Assembly: GCF_017741935.1 (NCBI RefSeq)
Contig: NZ_JAGHMH010000028.1
Location: 558,001 to 622,000, forward strand
Source of the DNA: Rhizobium sp. 16-449-1b
GTDB taxonomy: Bacteria > Pseudomonadota > Alphaproteobacteria > Rhizobiales > Rhizobiaceae
Reading direction: 5' to 3'
DNA: 64,000 nt
This document shows positions 9,161 through 18,974 of this stretch, one piece after another. The translations under genes and the position numbers were made by a program. The notes under the pieces are model-generated. The model worked only from the letters and a program-made list of their open reading frames with translations, did no database searches and had not been told where the DNA came from. The first letter of the stretch is position 1. Every line of letters begins with the position of its first letter.

Positions 9161-10300
9161 TCACGCGAGCATAGCGCGAATGATTTCGGCCGTTCGTCTC
9201 GCGCCTTCGAGGTCGATAGCAAGATCGGTTGCGCGACGCTTCGGAGCCGCAAGTGCTGCGCTCACCGCCGTCGCCACATGATCCGCCGTCAACCCTTTTT
9301 CAGGCAGCAACTCGGCCAATCCCAGCTTGGCAAGGCGTTCGGCTCTGACCGTCTGCTCGGTTTCCCCGCCTGCGACGAACGGGATCAGGATCGGCCGGCA
9401 ATCGGTCCGCATGAGGTCGCCCACCGTGTTGTAGCCAGCCTGCGAAATGGAAACGCGCGCGGCGCCAAGCAGCGAGGGGAAATCCTTACGGAACCGGACG
9501 AGCGTGACATTGGACGGGATCGCTTGCGACAGCGCTGCGAAATCCGTCTCCGGCAGGTTCGGGCCGCTGATCAGCAGCCAACGCAGATCGGCCGGGAGCA
9601 TCTTCGCGGCTTGGCCGGCTGCGTTCAACAGCTCCATCCCAACCGCGCCGCCGCCGGCGGAGGCGATAATGTCGAACGTCTCCGATGCCTGCCTAGGCGG
9701 AGGCGGTGCAACGATGCCGGTGTAGGAGACCTTGTCGGCGATGTCAGCTGTCAGCGGGAATGTGTCTTCGAGGCGGACGAAATCGGGGTCGCCGTGAACG
9801 AGCACGCCATCGAAATGCGCCCGCACCAGACCGACGGTCTCGGCGTCGCGCCCAGCCTTGCGGTTCTCCTGCAAGATGTCGCGCACGGAACTCAACAGCT
9901 TCGGTCGCGGGTTCGACGCTTCGATGGCTTCGATCAAAGGCAGAAGTTCAAAGCGCATCTGCCTGCGCCCAAACGGAAAAGCCTCGATAATGACGACGTT
10001 GGGGCGCGCATCGTGAAACGCCTGCAGCAGCAGATCGCGCCGCCGGTCAAGGAAATCCTGGTCGACGGCAACGCCGCGTTCATCGGCAAGCCCGGAGAAG
10101 CCGGCATTGCTGGCCACCACGGGCGGCAATGCCACCGTCTTCAGCCCCGCCGCCGGGAAGCCCGCAACGGGCAGGCCGCCGGTCACGACGGTGACATCGA
10201 AGCCGTCATTCTGCAGGGCATTGGCGATGCGACTTGCGCGCGCGATGTGGCCGATGCCGAGCAGGTGCTGAACGTAGAAGAAAACTCTGGGAGCGCTCAT
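9161..10300 (-). CDS. MurG-like glycosyltransferase
   Basis: A 379-residue GT-B-fold glycosyltransferase of the predicted COG4671/MurG-like type. The N-terminus has the glycine-rich acceptor loop GIGHIARASRIANAL, and the C-terminal half has SQAGYNTVGDLM followed by an acidic/Gln nucleotide-sugar region, as in MurG. No signal peptide is seen, so it is cytoplasmic or membrane-associated. The start MSAPRVFF is fixed by an ATGA overlap with the preceding gene. It is third of three coupled glycosyltransferases. Donor and acceptor are unknown. Confidence 0.85.
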   Translation of the reverse strand: MSAPRVFFYVQHLLGIGHIARASRIANALQNDGFDVTVVTGGLPVAGFPAAGLKTVALPPVVASNAGFSGLADERGVAVDQDFLDRRRDLLLQAFHDARPNVVIIEAFPFGRRQMRFELLPLIEAIEASNPRPKLLSSVRDILQENRKAGRDAETVGLVRAHFDGVLVHGDPDFVRLEDTFPLTADIADKVSYTGIVAPPPPRQASETFDIIASAGGGAVGMELLNAAGQAAKMLPADLRWLLISGPNLPETDFAALSQAIPSNVTLVRFRKDFPSLLGAARVSISQAGYNTVGDLMRTDCRPILIPFVAGGETEQTVRAERLAKLGLAELLPEKGLTADHVATAVSAALAAPKRRATDLAIDLEGARRTAEIIRAMLA

Positions 10301-11559
10301 GATGCTTTCTGCCACTCCTGTTGGAACAGCTGGCTGAGCTGATCAATGCTGGCGTTATAGTCGAAGTGGCTGCGCACGCGCATCTCGGCGGCGTCACCCA
10401 ACCTTTGCCGCAAGGCGGGATCGCGAATGGCTGTCTCAAGCGCTTTCGCCAGCGCCTTGGGATCATCGGGTTCGACCAGCAGCCCATTCTCGCCATCGAC
10501 CAGCAGTTCCGGCACGCCGGACACGGAGGTGGAGATGCAGGGCAATCGCTGGCTGGATGCCTCGACGAGAACGTTCGGCAATCCGTCACGATCGCCATTG
10601 GCCGCGATGCGGCAGGCGAGCGCGAAGAGATCGGCGCGGCGATAGTGATCCAGCACGTCTTCCTGCGCGAGCGCTCCCTTCCAGGTGATGCGCTCGGATA
10701 GTTTGAGCTCGCTTGCCAGCGCCTTCAGCTTCGCCAGTTCATCACCGCCGCCAATATGCTCGAAACGCCAGTTCAGATCGCTGGGCAGGAGCGCTAGCGC
10801 GCGCAGCAAGGTGTCATAGCCCTTCTTCTCCACCGCGCGCCCGACACTGAGCAGGAAGACGGGTTTCGTCGGGTCGCTGCCATCCTGGCCGGATCGTTCG
10901 CCTGCGAAATGGCCGAAGCGGGCGAGATCGAGGCCGTGATAGCTAAGATGAACCGCGTCCTTTCGCGATGTCAGCGTGCGCATGTGCTGGTAGCCATTGC
11001 GGGTGCAGGTCACGGCCCATCGGGCGCTTGATAGCTTTTCCGTCAGCTCCCAGTCAGGTGATGTCCAGATGTCCTTGGCGTGCGCCGAGCAGGTCCAAGG
11101 CACCCCGGTCAAAAGGCTCGCATATTCGGTGACGGAGGCGGGCGTGTGGATGAAGTGGGCGTGCAACCACTCTCCGTCATCCGGCCATTCGCGCGCAAGC
11201 ACCATTGCCTGTCCAAGTCTGCGAAAGCGATTGCGCGAGATGTCGCGTGGCAAGTCCTTGAAAAAGCGCTTCATCAGCCCGCCGAATCCCGGTTTCTTGA
11301 AGCTGGCAAACAGCCCCTTCAGCACCCTGAGCGGCTCTTCGTGCAGATATTCCGGCAGGTAGACGACACGTGCCTTGATCTCGTCATGGACGGGATGGCG
11401 CTTCTTGTCGGTCGGGCGGCGCATGGAGATCAAGGTCAGGTCGAAACCGGCTTTTTCAAGACCCAGCAATTCCTGCGCGATGAAGGTTTCCGAAAGGCGT
11501 GGATAGCCCTTCAGGACGACAAGCAGTTTCCGGCGTGGCGGCAATGATACGACTTTCAC
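10297..11559 (-). CDS. Glycosyltransferase family 4
   Basis: A 420-residue GT-B retaining glycosyltransferase of the WcaL/WaaG type. The N-terminus KGYPRLSETFIAQELLGLE is typical of colanic-acid-type transferases. The C-terminal half carries the GT1 signature GLPNVLVEASSQRLPCISTSVSGVPE with its donor-binding Glu. The start is GTG at 11559, which overlaps the previous stop as GTGA; the end overlaps the next start as ATGA, so the three enzymes are tightly coupled. This suggests one glycan or glycolipid product, not identified here. Confidence 0.9.
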   Translation of the reverse strand: MKVVSLPPRRKLLVVLKGYPRLSETFIAQELLGLEKAGFDLTLISMRRPTDKKRHPVHDEIKARVVYLPEYLHEEPLRVLKGLFASFKKPGFGGLMKRFFKDLPRDISRNRFRRLGQAMVLAREWPDDGEWLHAHFIHTPASVTEYASLLTGVPWTCSAHAKDIWTSPDWELTEKLSSARWAVTCTRNGYQHMRTLTSRKDAVHLSYHGLDLARFGHFAGERSGQDGSDPTKPVFLLSVGRAVEKKGYDTLLRALALLPSDLNWRFEHIGGGDELAKLKALASELKLSERITWKGALAQEDVLDHYRRADLFALACRIAANGDRDGLPNVLVEASSQRLPCISTSVSGVPELLVDGENGLLVEPDDPKALAKALETAIRDPALRQRLGDAAEMRVRSHFDYNASIDQLSQLFQQEWQKAS

Positions 11560-12764
11560 TCGGCGCCGACGACGGAAAGGTGGCGGCCACGGTTGTCGAG
11601 CCAGCTGCCGACTGTCTCGGAGATATGGTTGAGGCCCTCAAGCCGCATGTTGGATCCGCTCATCGAGGGCGGCTGGCGGTGTGGCAGGCGCTTCAGCGCG
11701 TCGGCCATGACGGCGGCATCGGCCGATGCTTCCGGCAGAAGCATCTCGACGAGGCCAAGGTCGCTGGCGCGCTGAGCGCGCAGCAGTTGCTCTTCGCGCG
11801 GCTTGACGCGGGGCACGATCAGCGCCGGTTTATCGAAGGAGAGGATTTCGCAATAGGTGTTGTAGCCGCCCATCGCCACAACGCCGGCAGCACCCGCGAT
11901 CAGCTCTTCCATGTTGTTGTCGAACTCGATCACCTGGATATAGGGGATCTTCGACCCCTTCTGGACCAGCGTCGTGCGTTCGGCAGCAGGCATATAGGGG
12001 CCGAGCACGACCAGCGCTTTCTGCTGCAGGGTTGGGTCCTGCTCGTAGGCATTCATTACGTCGTGGACCAGATCGGAGCCATCGCCGCCGCCGCCTGTCG
12101 TGACGAGAATATAATCGTCGCTGCGGGCATTGATCGAGGTCTTGTTGGCCGAAACGCTGCGCTGCAGAAAGCCGACGAAGTCCATCTTGCGGCGAACGCT
12201 GGCGGGCACATCGAGGCCGACAAGCGGGTCGTAGAAATCAGGCGGGCCATAGACCCAGATCGAATCGTAATATTGGTCGATCTTCTGCATTACGCCGTTC
12301 TTCTTCCACTCGGCGTCGAGCAGGTGAGGGGCGTCCATGATCTCGCGCAGGCCAAGCACAAGCGTCGTGCCGCGTGCCTTCAGATAGTTGAGCGTCTCCT
12401 CAACCTCGCCCTTCAGCCCCATCGGCTCCTTGTCGACGATGAAGATGTCGGGCTGGAATGTCTCGGCCGTGTGGCGGATGATCGATTCGCGCATCTTCAG
12501 CGTATCCTGAAGATCGATATGGCTTGCCATCGACGTGTATTCGCCGTTGCGCAGCTTGATGACGCTCGGGACCTTCACGAAGTCGACGCGGGCGCGATAG
12601 TCGAACGCACCGGCGATCGTCGCGCCTGAAATGATCAGGATGTTCAGGCCGCGATAATCCTCGACCAGGGCATGCGCGATGGTGCGACAGCGGCGCAGAT
12701 GGCCGAGCCCGAATGTGTCGTGGCTATACATGAGGATGCGTGCGTCTTCCAGGCGCCGGGCCAT
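11556..12764 (-). CDS. Predicted glycosyltransferase, COG4671/MurG-like
   Basis: A 402-residue protein with a MurG-like layout: SHDTFGLGHLRRCRTIAHAL near the N-terminus and a C-terminal AMGGYNTYCEILSFDKPALIVPR segment matching the nucleotide-sugar site. It is paralogous in design to the gene at 9161-10300 but clearly diverged. I chose the ATG giving MARRLEDAR because GGAAGGA lies about 7 bases before it; two upstream in-frame ATGs are poorly spaced. It is the first gene of the coupled trio. Confidence 0.85.
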   Translation of the reverse strand: MARRLEDARILMYSHDTFGLGHLRRCRTIAHALVEDYRGLNILIISGATIAGAFDYRARVDFVKVPSVIKLRNGEYTSMASHIDLQDTLKMRESIIRHTAETFQPDIFIVDKEPMGLKGEVEETLNYLKARGTTLVLGLREIMDAPHLLDAEWKKNGVMQKIDQYYDSIWVYGPPDFYDPLVGLDVPASVRRKMDFVGFLQRSVSANKTSINARSDDYILVTTGGGGDGSDLVHDVMNAYEQDPTLQQKALVVLGPYMPAAERTTLVQKGSKIPYIQVIEFDNNMEELIAGAAGVVAMGGYNTYCEILSFDKPALIVPRVKPREEQLLRAQRASDLGLVEMLLPEASADAAVMADALKRLPHRQPPSMSGSNMRLEGLNHISETVGSWLDNRGRHLSVVGAE

Positions 12765-12849
12765 GGACATTCCTTCCGGGCTATACATCATCTAGCACCG
12801 CCGCTTTCAACGACGCTTGCGACGGATCACGGTGGATCGCCGCAGGCCG

Positions 12850-14022
12850 TTATTTGTAGGGATCAGCCGCATCGCGCAACCCGTCTCCCAGAAAGTTGAA
12901 CGCCAAAATCACCAAGACCACAGGTATAATCGGGAAAAGCAACCACGGATAGAACGCAATAACACTTACGCTCTTGGCTTCCGTCAGCAGAATGCCCCAG
13001 CTGGTTATCGGCGGACGCAGGCCAAGCCCGAGGAAGCTCAGCGCGGTCTCGCCCAGGATCATGCTCGGAATGGAAATCGTTGCCGAGGCGATCAGGTGCG
13101 ACATGAAGCCCGGCACGAGATGCCGCCCGATCACGCGCGAAGTGCTGGCGCCCATCAGCTGGGCAGCCTGCACATAATCCTCTTCGCGCAATGCCAGCAG
13201 CTTGGAGCGCACGGCGCGCGCCAGACCGGTCCAGTCGATGATACCGAGAATGATGGTGATGCCGAAATAGATGACGAGAGGGCTCCACGTCACCGGCATG
13301 ATTGCCGCCAGCGCCATCCACAGCGGGAGGCTGGGCAGCGATTGCAGCACTTCGATCAGACGTTGCACGATCAGGTCGAACACGCCGCCACGATAGCCCG
13401 CAAGGCCGCCGATGACGATGCCGAGGCAGAAGCTGATCGAGATACCGATCAGGCCGATCGTCAGCGAGATGCGGGCACCGTAGAGAATGCGCGAAAGCAC
13501 GTCGCGCCCCAGCCGGTCGGTCCCGAGCAGAAACATCTGGCCACCCTCGGCAGGGCAGACCATATGCAGGTTCGAATCGAACACGCCCCAGAACTTGTAG
13601 GCGTCGCCCCGGCACAAGAAGCGGATCGGCTGCACATCATCTGGCTTGTCGCTGTAGAGCCGATGCAGCGTGTCCATATCCAGCGACATGGTGCGGCCAT
13701 AGACGAACGGGCCGACGAACTTGCCGTCATTGAAGAAGTGCACGCGCTGCGGCGGCGAATGGATGAAATCGACGTTCTTGGTGTGCAGCCCGTAGGGCGC
13801 CACGAATTCCACGACGATGATCATCAGATAGACGGCGATCAGGAAGACCGCCGAGGCCAGCGCCAGGCGGTGCTGCTTGAACTTCCACCACATCAGCTGC
13901 TTTTGCGAAGCAAGGTGGATGCGCGATTGCGCCGCCGTCATAGTTTCAGTCGCCATCGGATCGAATGGCGCGGTCGAGACATAATGCGGCATCGGTGCGC
14001 CGGGTGGGGGCAAGGGCGACAT
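12850..14022 (-). CDS. Peptide-type ABC transporter permease, OppC/YejE-like
   Basis: Inner-membrane permease of a type I importer for oligopeptides or related solutes. The 390-residue protein has a long cytoplasmic N-terminus, a first helix (about 55-75), then an unusually large periplasmic loop of roughly 100 residues with two cysteines (CRGDAYKFWG and MVCPAEGG), then GTDRLGRDVLSRILYGARISL and the permease core. The permease motif is RSKLLALREEDYVQAAQLMGAS. The loop resembles that of YejE-type permeases. The start overlaps the preceding stop (TAATG) and has AGGAG upstream. Confidence 0.9.
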   Translation of the reverse strand: MSPLPPPGAPMPHYVSTAPFDPMATETMTAAQSRIHLASQKQLMWWKFKQHRLALASAVFLIAVYLMIIVVEFVAPYGLHTKNVDFIHSPPQRVHFFNDGKFVGPFVYGRTMSLDMDTLHRLYSDKPDDVQPIRFLCRGDAYKFWGVFDSNLHMVCPAEGGQMFLLGTDRLGRDVLSRILYGARISLTIGLIGISISFCLGIVIGGLAGYRGGVFDLIVQRLIEVLQSLPSLPLWMALAAIMPVTWSPLVIYFGITIILGIIDWTGLARAVRSKLLALREEDYVQAAQLMGASTSRVIGRHLVPGFMSHLIASATISIPSMILGETALSFLGLGLRPPITSWGILLTEAKSVSVIAFYPWLLFPIIPVVLVILAFNFLGDGLRDAADPYK

Positions 14023-15020
14023 TATTTGGTGCTCCTGCCTTGGAGGCGAATACGCGGGTCGAGGAAGCCGAGGGCGATGTCCGATATCAGTACGCCGATG
14101 ACATTCAGGAAGGCCAGGAACATCAGGAACGAGCCGGCGAGATACATGTCCTGGCTCTGGAGCGCTTTGATCAGCATCGGACCTGTGGTCTCAAGCGACA
14201 GCACGATCGCGACGATTTCCGCGCCAGAGATGATCGAGGGCAGGATCGAGCCGATATCGGCGACAAAGAAGTTCAGCGCCATGCGCAGCGGATATTTGAG
14301 AAGGGCGCGCAACGGATGAAGACCCTTGGCGCGCGCAGTCACCACATATTGCTTCTGCATCTCATCGAGCAGATTGGCGCGCAGCCGCCGGATCATGCCT
14401 GCGGTACCCGCTGTACCGACGATGATCACGGGGATCCACAGATGCGAGAGGATCGATCTCGCCTTTTCCCAGCTCATCGGCTCTGCGAGATATTTCTGGT
14501 CCATCAAATGGCCGATCGAAACCCCGAACCAGATGTTGGCGAAATACATGAGGATCAACGCCAGCATGAAGTTCGGAATGGCTATGCCGAGCAGGCCGAA
14601 CAGCGTCAGGCCGTAATCACCCCAGCTATACTGATGGGTCGCGGAATAGATGCCGATCGGAAAGGCGATCAGCCAGGTCAAAAGGATAGTCGCGAAGGAG
14701 ACCAGAATGGTCAGCCACAGCCGGTCGCCCACCACTTCGGAGACCGGGAGCTGGTATTCGAACGAATAGCCGAAGTCGCCATGAAGCATGCCGCCGACCC
14801 AGTAGAAATAGCGGACCACGGCCGGCTTGTCGAAACCGTACTGTTTCCTGAGTTCCTCGATCTCCTGCAGGTTGGCGTTCTCGCCCTGCGCGCGCAATTC
14901 GGCGATCTGGCTTTCGAAGAAGTCGCCAGGCGGCAGTTCGATGATGGTGAAGACCAGCGCCGAGATGATGAACAGCGTGGGCACCATGGCGGCGATGCGC
15001 CAGAGGATATATCTCAACAT
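14022..15020 (-). CDS. Peptide-type ABC transporter permease, OppB/YejB-like
   Basis: Partner permease of the peptide-type importer, 332 residues with six predicted helices. It begins MLRYILWRIAAMVPTLFIIS, the classic OppB/DppB start, and carries the ATPase-contact region RANLLDEMQKQYVVTARAKGL. A hydrophilic periplasmic segment follows helix 1. It starts 3 bases after the substrate-binding protein gene and overlaps the OppC-like gene by one base, so the four genes form one operon. Confidence 0.92.
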   Translation of the reverse strand: MLRYILWRIAAMVPTLFIISALVFTIIELPPGDFFESQIAELRAQGENANLQEIEELRKQYGFDKPAVVRYFYWVGGMLHGDFGYSFEYQLPVSEVVGDRLWLTILVSFATILLTWLIAFPIGIYSATHQYSWGDYGLTLFGLLGIAIPNFMLALILMYFANIWFGVSIGHLMDQKYLAEPMSWEKARSILSHLWIPVIIVGTAGTAGMIRRLRANLLDEMQKQYVVTARAKGLHPLRALLKYPLRMALNFFVADIGSILPSIISGAEIVAIVLSLETTGPMLIKALQSQDMYLAGSFLMFLAFLNVIGVLISDIALGFLDPRIRLQGRSTK

Positions 15021-15023
15021 CGC

Positions 15024-16934
15024 TCAGGCCTCCTTGAACCAGAAGGTGTCTGGCATGTAGATGCCGAGATAGGATGTCGGGTCAAAGCCATAGAGGCCCT
15101 GCTCCGGCACGTTTTGCAATTTCGCCGATTTCAGAATGGGTTGCAGCGTGCTGTTGATCAATCCGATCGAGAAGACCTGCTGCGTGTAGAGCGACAGCAT
15201 CTGGTGCCAGATCGCCTGGCGCTCCTCGAAATGAGAGGTCGCGCCCCAATGGCTGAGCAAGCTGACGAGTTGCTCGGCCTCCGGCAGATCGGGCGCCGTT
15301 CCGGCCTGCCCGGCTGACAAATGGTACATGCCCCAGAGAGGCCATTGCAGTTGGTCGTCCATGGTCGGCGCCAGCTGGCTGGGCGACATGTCGGCGGTAG
15401 CAACCCCGTTATCGATGCCGAACCAGATCGACATCATGATGCGTCCGCTCATGGCGCGGTCACGGAAGACATCGCGTTGCGAGGTGCGGGTGTAAAGTGC
15501 AATGCCAACCTCGCGCCAGTGATCACGCACCAGTTCGAGCACGTCGGTGTCGAGATTGCTCTCGCCAGCGGTTTCCACCGTGATCTCGGCGCGGCGCCCA
15601 TCCGGCAGCAGGCGGATGTCTTCGCTGTCGCGCTCTGTCAGTCCCAGTTCGTCGAGCAGGCGGTTGGCTTCATCAGGATCATGGGCGATGAAGGCGTCGG
15701 CATATTCCTGTTTGAACAGCGGACTATCCGGCAAAACGGTGTCGGCGCTCGGTTTGCCGAGGCCGTAGAAGGCCACCATGTTGATTTCGTGCCGGTCGAC
15801 GGCCAGCGAAAGAGCGCGCCGGAAGCTCGTCTCGCGGAAAAGCTTGCGCCAGACATCGTCGGCGCAGTTGAGGTTCGGCAGCAGTGCCACTCGCGAGCCG
15901 CGCACCTGTTTCCAGAGGTTGACCTTCACGGGGAAGCGCTTCTCCGCATCCTTGAGATAGGTGTAGTCGTTGAAATCGACGCCGGTGGCCTGCAGATCGG
16001 ATTCGCCCGCGCCCGCCTTGGCGGCGATGATAGAGGACGAGCTGACACCCATGATGAACCGGTCGATGTAGGGTAGCTGCACGCCGTTCTCGTCGATCCG
16101 ATGGAAGAACGGATTGCGCACGAAGACGAACTGCTCGGCCGGCGGCGGCGTCGTGTTGACCCATGGGTCGAGCGACGGCAGATCGGGATTCTCGGGTCGC
16201 GAGGCGCGCGACATCTTGATGTGCAGATCGGCCCATTTCTTGACTCGGTTCTGCTTCATCAGCGCGGACAGACGAAAGTCGTCCTGATACTTCTTGTGGA
16301 ATTGCTTGAGATAATGCCCTGGCCCGAAAATGACCAGCGGCAGCGGGCCGGCGAGCGCCGGCATGAAGTTCGGGTTCGGCCGATCCCAGGTGTAGCGTAC
16401 GGTGAGGGGATCAAGCACCTCGAAGCGCGGCAGGTTGCCATGCGGGCGAAGCTCCAGCGCGCCGCCTCCCGGCGTCAAATCCTTGTTGAGGATGACGTCT
16501 TCCCACCAGTAGCGGAAATCATCTGCCGTAAACGGCGATCCATCGGACCAGCGATGGCCTTCGCGCAGATGGAAGGTGAAGACGGCATCGTTTTCCGAGG
16601 TGAAGCCCATCAGGATGTCGGGCTGGAACTGCAGCTTGGTGTCGTAGCCGATCAGCCTAGAATAGCCGTAGACCGTCATGTAGCGGATGTCTTTCGCGCT
16701 GCCGATGATGGTGCGCAAGGTACCGCCGTAGACGCCGGGCTGCCGCCCGGTGGCCTTCATGTTGATGATCCTCGGATGGGTCGGCAGGCGCTCCACCATC
16801 GGCGGGATGCGATCTGCACGCAGCCAGTCGCGCAGGAATTCGGGCTCTATATCCCGATCTTCCACTGCTTTCGCCAGTGATGGCGAAATCGCTGCACCAA
16901 CCAGTCCACCGATGAAACCACGACGCGTTACCAT
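15024..16934 (-). CDS. Peptide-type ABC transporter substrate-binding protein, Tat signal
   Basis: Periplasmic solute-binding protein of family 5, 636 residues. The N-terminus TRRGFIGGLVGAAISPSLAKA looks like a twin-arginine signal (RRGFI), implying export in folded form. Family hallmarks include LREGHRWSDGSPFTADDFRYW and a RRALSLAVDRHEI-type segment late in the chain. The ligand is unknown; large members of this family bind peptides, opines or glycoconjugates. The ATG overlaps the ATPase gene by 7 bases and has GGGAG 9 bases upstream. Confidence 0.9.
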   Translation of the reverse strand: MVTRRGFIGGLVGAAISPSLAKAVEDRDIEPEFLRDWLRADRIPPMVERLPTHPRIINMKATGRQPGVYGGTLRTIIGSAKDIRYMTVYGYSRLIGYDTKLQFQPDILMGFTSENDAVFTFHLREGHRWSDGSPFTADDFRYWWEDVILNKDLTPGGGALELRPHGNLPRFEVLDPLTVRYTWDRPNPNFMPALAGPLPLVIFGPGHYLKQFHKKYQDDFRLSALMKQNRVKKWADLHIKMSRASRPENPDLPSLDPWVNTTPPPAEQFVFVRNPFFHRIDENGVQLPYIDRFIMGVSSSSIIAAKAGAGESDLQATGVDFNDYTYLKDAEKRFPVKVNLWKQVRGSRVALLPNLNCADDVWRKLFRETSFRRALSLAVDRHEINMVAFYGLGKPSADTVLPDSPLFKQEYADAFIAHDPDEANRLLDELGLTERDSEDIRLLPDGRRAEITVETAGESNLDTDVLELVRDHWREVGIALYTRTSQRDVFRDRAMSGRIMMSIWFGIDNGVATADMSPSQLAPTMDDQLQWPLWGMYHLSAGQAGTAPDLPEAEQLVSLLSHWGATSHFEERQAIWHQMLSLYTQQVFSIGLINSTLQPILKSAKLQNVPEQGLYGFDPTSYLGIYMPDTFWFKEA

Positions 16935-18826
16935 GCGCGCAACTCCCTAGCATCGGCGCCTTTTCGCGCGCGCACGAAATGCCCGTTGCCGAGATCGGCA
17001 TAGTCGAGTTCCGATGCGTCGTCGTGCTCGGCGGTAAAGGTCACGCCCCAGTTCTGCTTGTCGGCAGCGCCGTTTTTGCGCAGCGACTCGAAATCAAGGG
17101 GACGGTCGAGATCGGGGAAGGGGACGGCAGCCAGGAGCGATTTGGTGTAGGGGTGAACTGGATCGCGCAGGATGATTTCGCGTGGCGCGATCTCGACGAT
17201 GCGGCCCTTGCACATGACCGCGATGCGGTCGGCCATGTAATCGACCACGGCCAGATTGTGCGAAATGAACAGATAGGTGAGCCCGAGTTCCTTCTGGAGA
17301 TCCTTCAGGAGATTGAGGATCTGCGCCTGCACCGAAACGTCGAGTGCAGAGACGGGCTCGTCGAGAATGATCAGTTTCGGCCCGAGTGCCAGCGCACGCG
17401 CGATACCGATGCGTTGGCGCTGGCCGCCGGAGAAGCTGTGCGGATAGCGGTTGAGATAGCGCTTATCGAGACCGATCGCGCCCATCAGCGCTTCGACCTT
17501 GCGATTGCGCTCCGCGCTGTCGCCACGGTCGTGGATTTCGAGCGGCTCGCTGAGAATGTTGCGCACGGTCATGCGTGGAGACAGCGACGATACCGGGTCC
17601 TGGAAGACCATCTGGATATTGGTGCGCAACTCCTGCAGATCATCGCCGGTGACGGACAGCACATCGACGACATCCTTGCCGTCGTTGAAGATTACCGAGC
17701 CGCTATCCGGCGACATCGCCCGCATGAGGATCTTGCTGACGGTGGTCTTGCCGCAGCCGGATTCACCGACGAGGCCGAGGCATTCGCCACGACGAATATC
17801 AAAGCTGACATCGTCGACAGCGCGGACGCCCGCGTGATCGCGCATGCCGAACAGGCCGCGGTTGCGTGTCTTGAAGGTCTTCGTGAGGTTGTTGACCGAC
17901 AACAGCACCTCGGGCCCCTCGAGCGCCACCTTGGCCTTCTTCTTGCCGACGAGAGATTCGAGATTGACGGGTACGTCGCGCAGCGCCTTCAGCCGCTCGC
18001 CTTCCTTCATGTCGAAGTGCGGAACGGCCGCCATCAGGCCCTTGAGATAGGGGTGCTGCGGATTGCGGAAGATCGATTCCACCGGCCCGGCTTCCATGAT
18101 CTCGCCATGGTAGATCACCACGACTTCGTCGGCCATGTTGGCGACGACGCCGAGATCGTGCGTGATCAGCAGCATCGCCATTCCGAGTTTGTGCTGGAGA
18201 TCGCGCAGCAATTCGAGGATCTGCGCCTGGATCGTCACGTCGAGCGCGGTCGTCGGCTCGTCGGCGATCAATAGGGCAGGGTTGCAGATGAGCGCCATGG
18301 CGATCATCGCGCGTTGACGCATGCCGCCCGAGAGCTCGAAGGGGTACATGTCGAATGTGCGCTTCGGATTGGCGAAGCCGACGAGGCCGAGCATCTCCTC
18401 TGTCTTCTGCCGCGCTTCTTTCTTCGTCGCGTCTGTATGGATCAGCAGCGACTCGCTGATCTGGTTGCCCACTGTGTGCAGCGGCGACAGCGACGTCATC
18501 GGCTCCTGGAAGATGGTCGCCATACGGCGACCGCGCAGATCGCGCATCTCCTCGCTGTCGCGCGAATATTTCAGGATATCGGTGGCTTTGCCATCAAGAG
18601 GGTCGGTGAAGAGAATGCTTCCCGATGCCTGCGCGGGGTTGGGCAGGATACCCATGATGCTCTGGCTGATGACCGACTTGCCCGAACCGGACTCGCCAAC
18701 CAGCGCCGTCACCTTGCCGGGCAAAATGCGCAAATTCGCGTTCTTTACGACACGCAGTTTGTCGCCGAAAACCGAGAAGGAGATATCCAGATTTTCGATG
18801 CGCAGCAGATCGGACGCGGACGCCAT
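16928..18826 (-). CDS. Fused double ABC ATPase of peptide-type transporter (YejF-like)
   Basis: One 632-residue polypeptide holding both ATPases (OppD-like plus OppF-like). The first domain has GESGSGKSV, LSGGMRQRAMIAMAL and LIADEPTTALD. The second has GESGCGKTTV, FSGGQRQRIGIARALAL and IILDEPVSALD. All Walker A, signature and Walker B elements look intact, which contrasts with the exporter-like protein at 6261-8975. It is first in the operon, ahead of the binding protein and two permeases. A GGGGA element sits about 13 bases before the ATG. Confidence 0.94.
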   Translation of the reverse strand: MASASDLLRIENLDISFSVFGDKLRVVKNANLRILPGKVTALVGESGSGKSVISQSIMGILPNPAQASGSILFTDPLDGKATDILKYSRDSEEMRDLRGRRMATIFQEPMTSLSPLHTVGNQISESLLIHTDATKKEARQKTEEMLGLVGFANPKRTFDMYPFELSGGMRQRAMIAMALICNPALLIADEPTTALDVTIQAQILELLRDLQHKLGMAMLLITHDLGVVANMADEVVVIYHGEIMEAGPVESIFRNPQHPYLKGLMAAVPHFDMKEGERLKALRDVPVNLESLVGKKKAKVALEGPEVLLSVNNLTKTFKTRNRGLFGMRDHAGVRAVDDVSFDIRRGECLGLVGESGCGKTTVSKILMRAMSPDSGSVIFNDGKDVVDVLSVTGDDLQELRTNIQMVFQDPVSSLSPRMTVRNILSEPLEIHDRGDSAERNRKVEALMGAIGLDKRYLNRYPHSFSGGQRQRIGIARALALGPKLIILDEPVSALDVSVQAQILNLLKDLQKELGLTYLFISHNLAVVDYMADRIAVMCKGRIVEIAPREIILRDPVHPYTKSLLAAVPFPDLDRPLDFESLRKNGAADKQNWGVTFTAEHDDASELDYADLGNGHFVRARKGADARELRAW

Positions 18827-18974
18827 ACCAATGAAATTCCCCAGTTTTCTTCGTTCCCGTTACGAAGACACTAGCGTACGGCAATCAGGGTGTCCAGTTG
18901 ATGACGAACACATTGAAATTGGGGGCATTTCAGCATTTTTATCCGGCCATCCCCAGGCGGTCTGGCCGGAGCGG

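Noticed and set aside
12817..14319. Long open frame opposite the OppC-like permease and part of OppB
   Set aside because: His/Arg/Gln-rich translation with no domain, and it spans two real permease genes; treated as a shadow.
18942..18970. Inverted repeat TCCGGCCA/TGGCCGGA downstream of the soluble cyclase
   Set aside because: On the cyclase strand it is followed by an A-tract, not U, so a terminator call is not supported.
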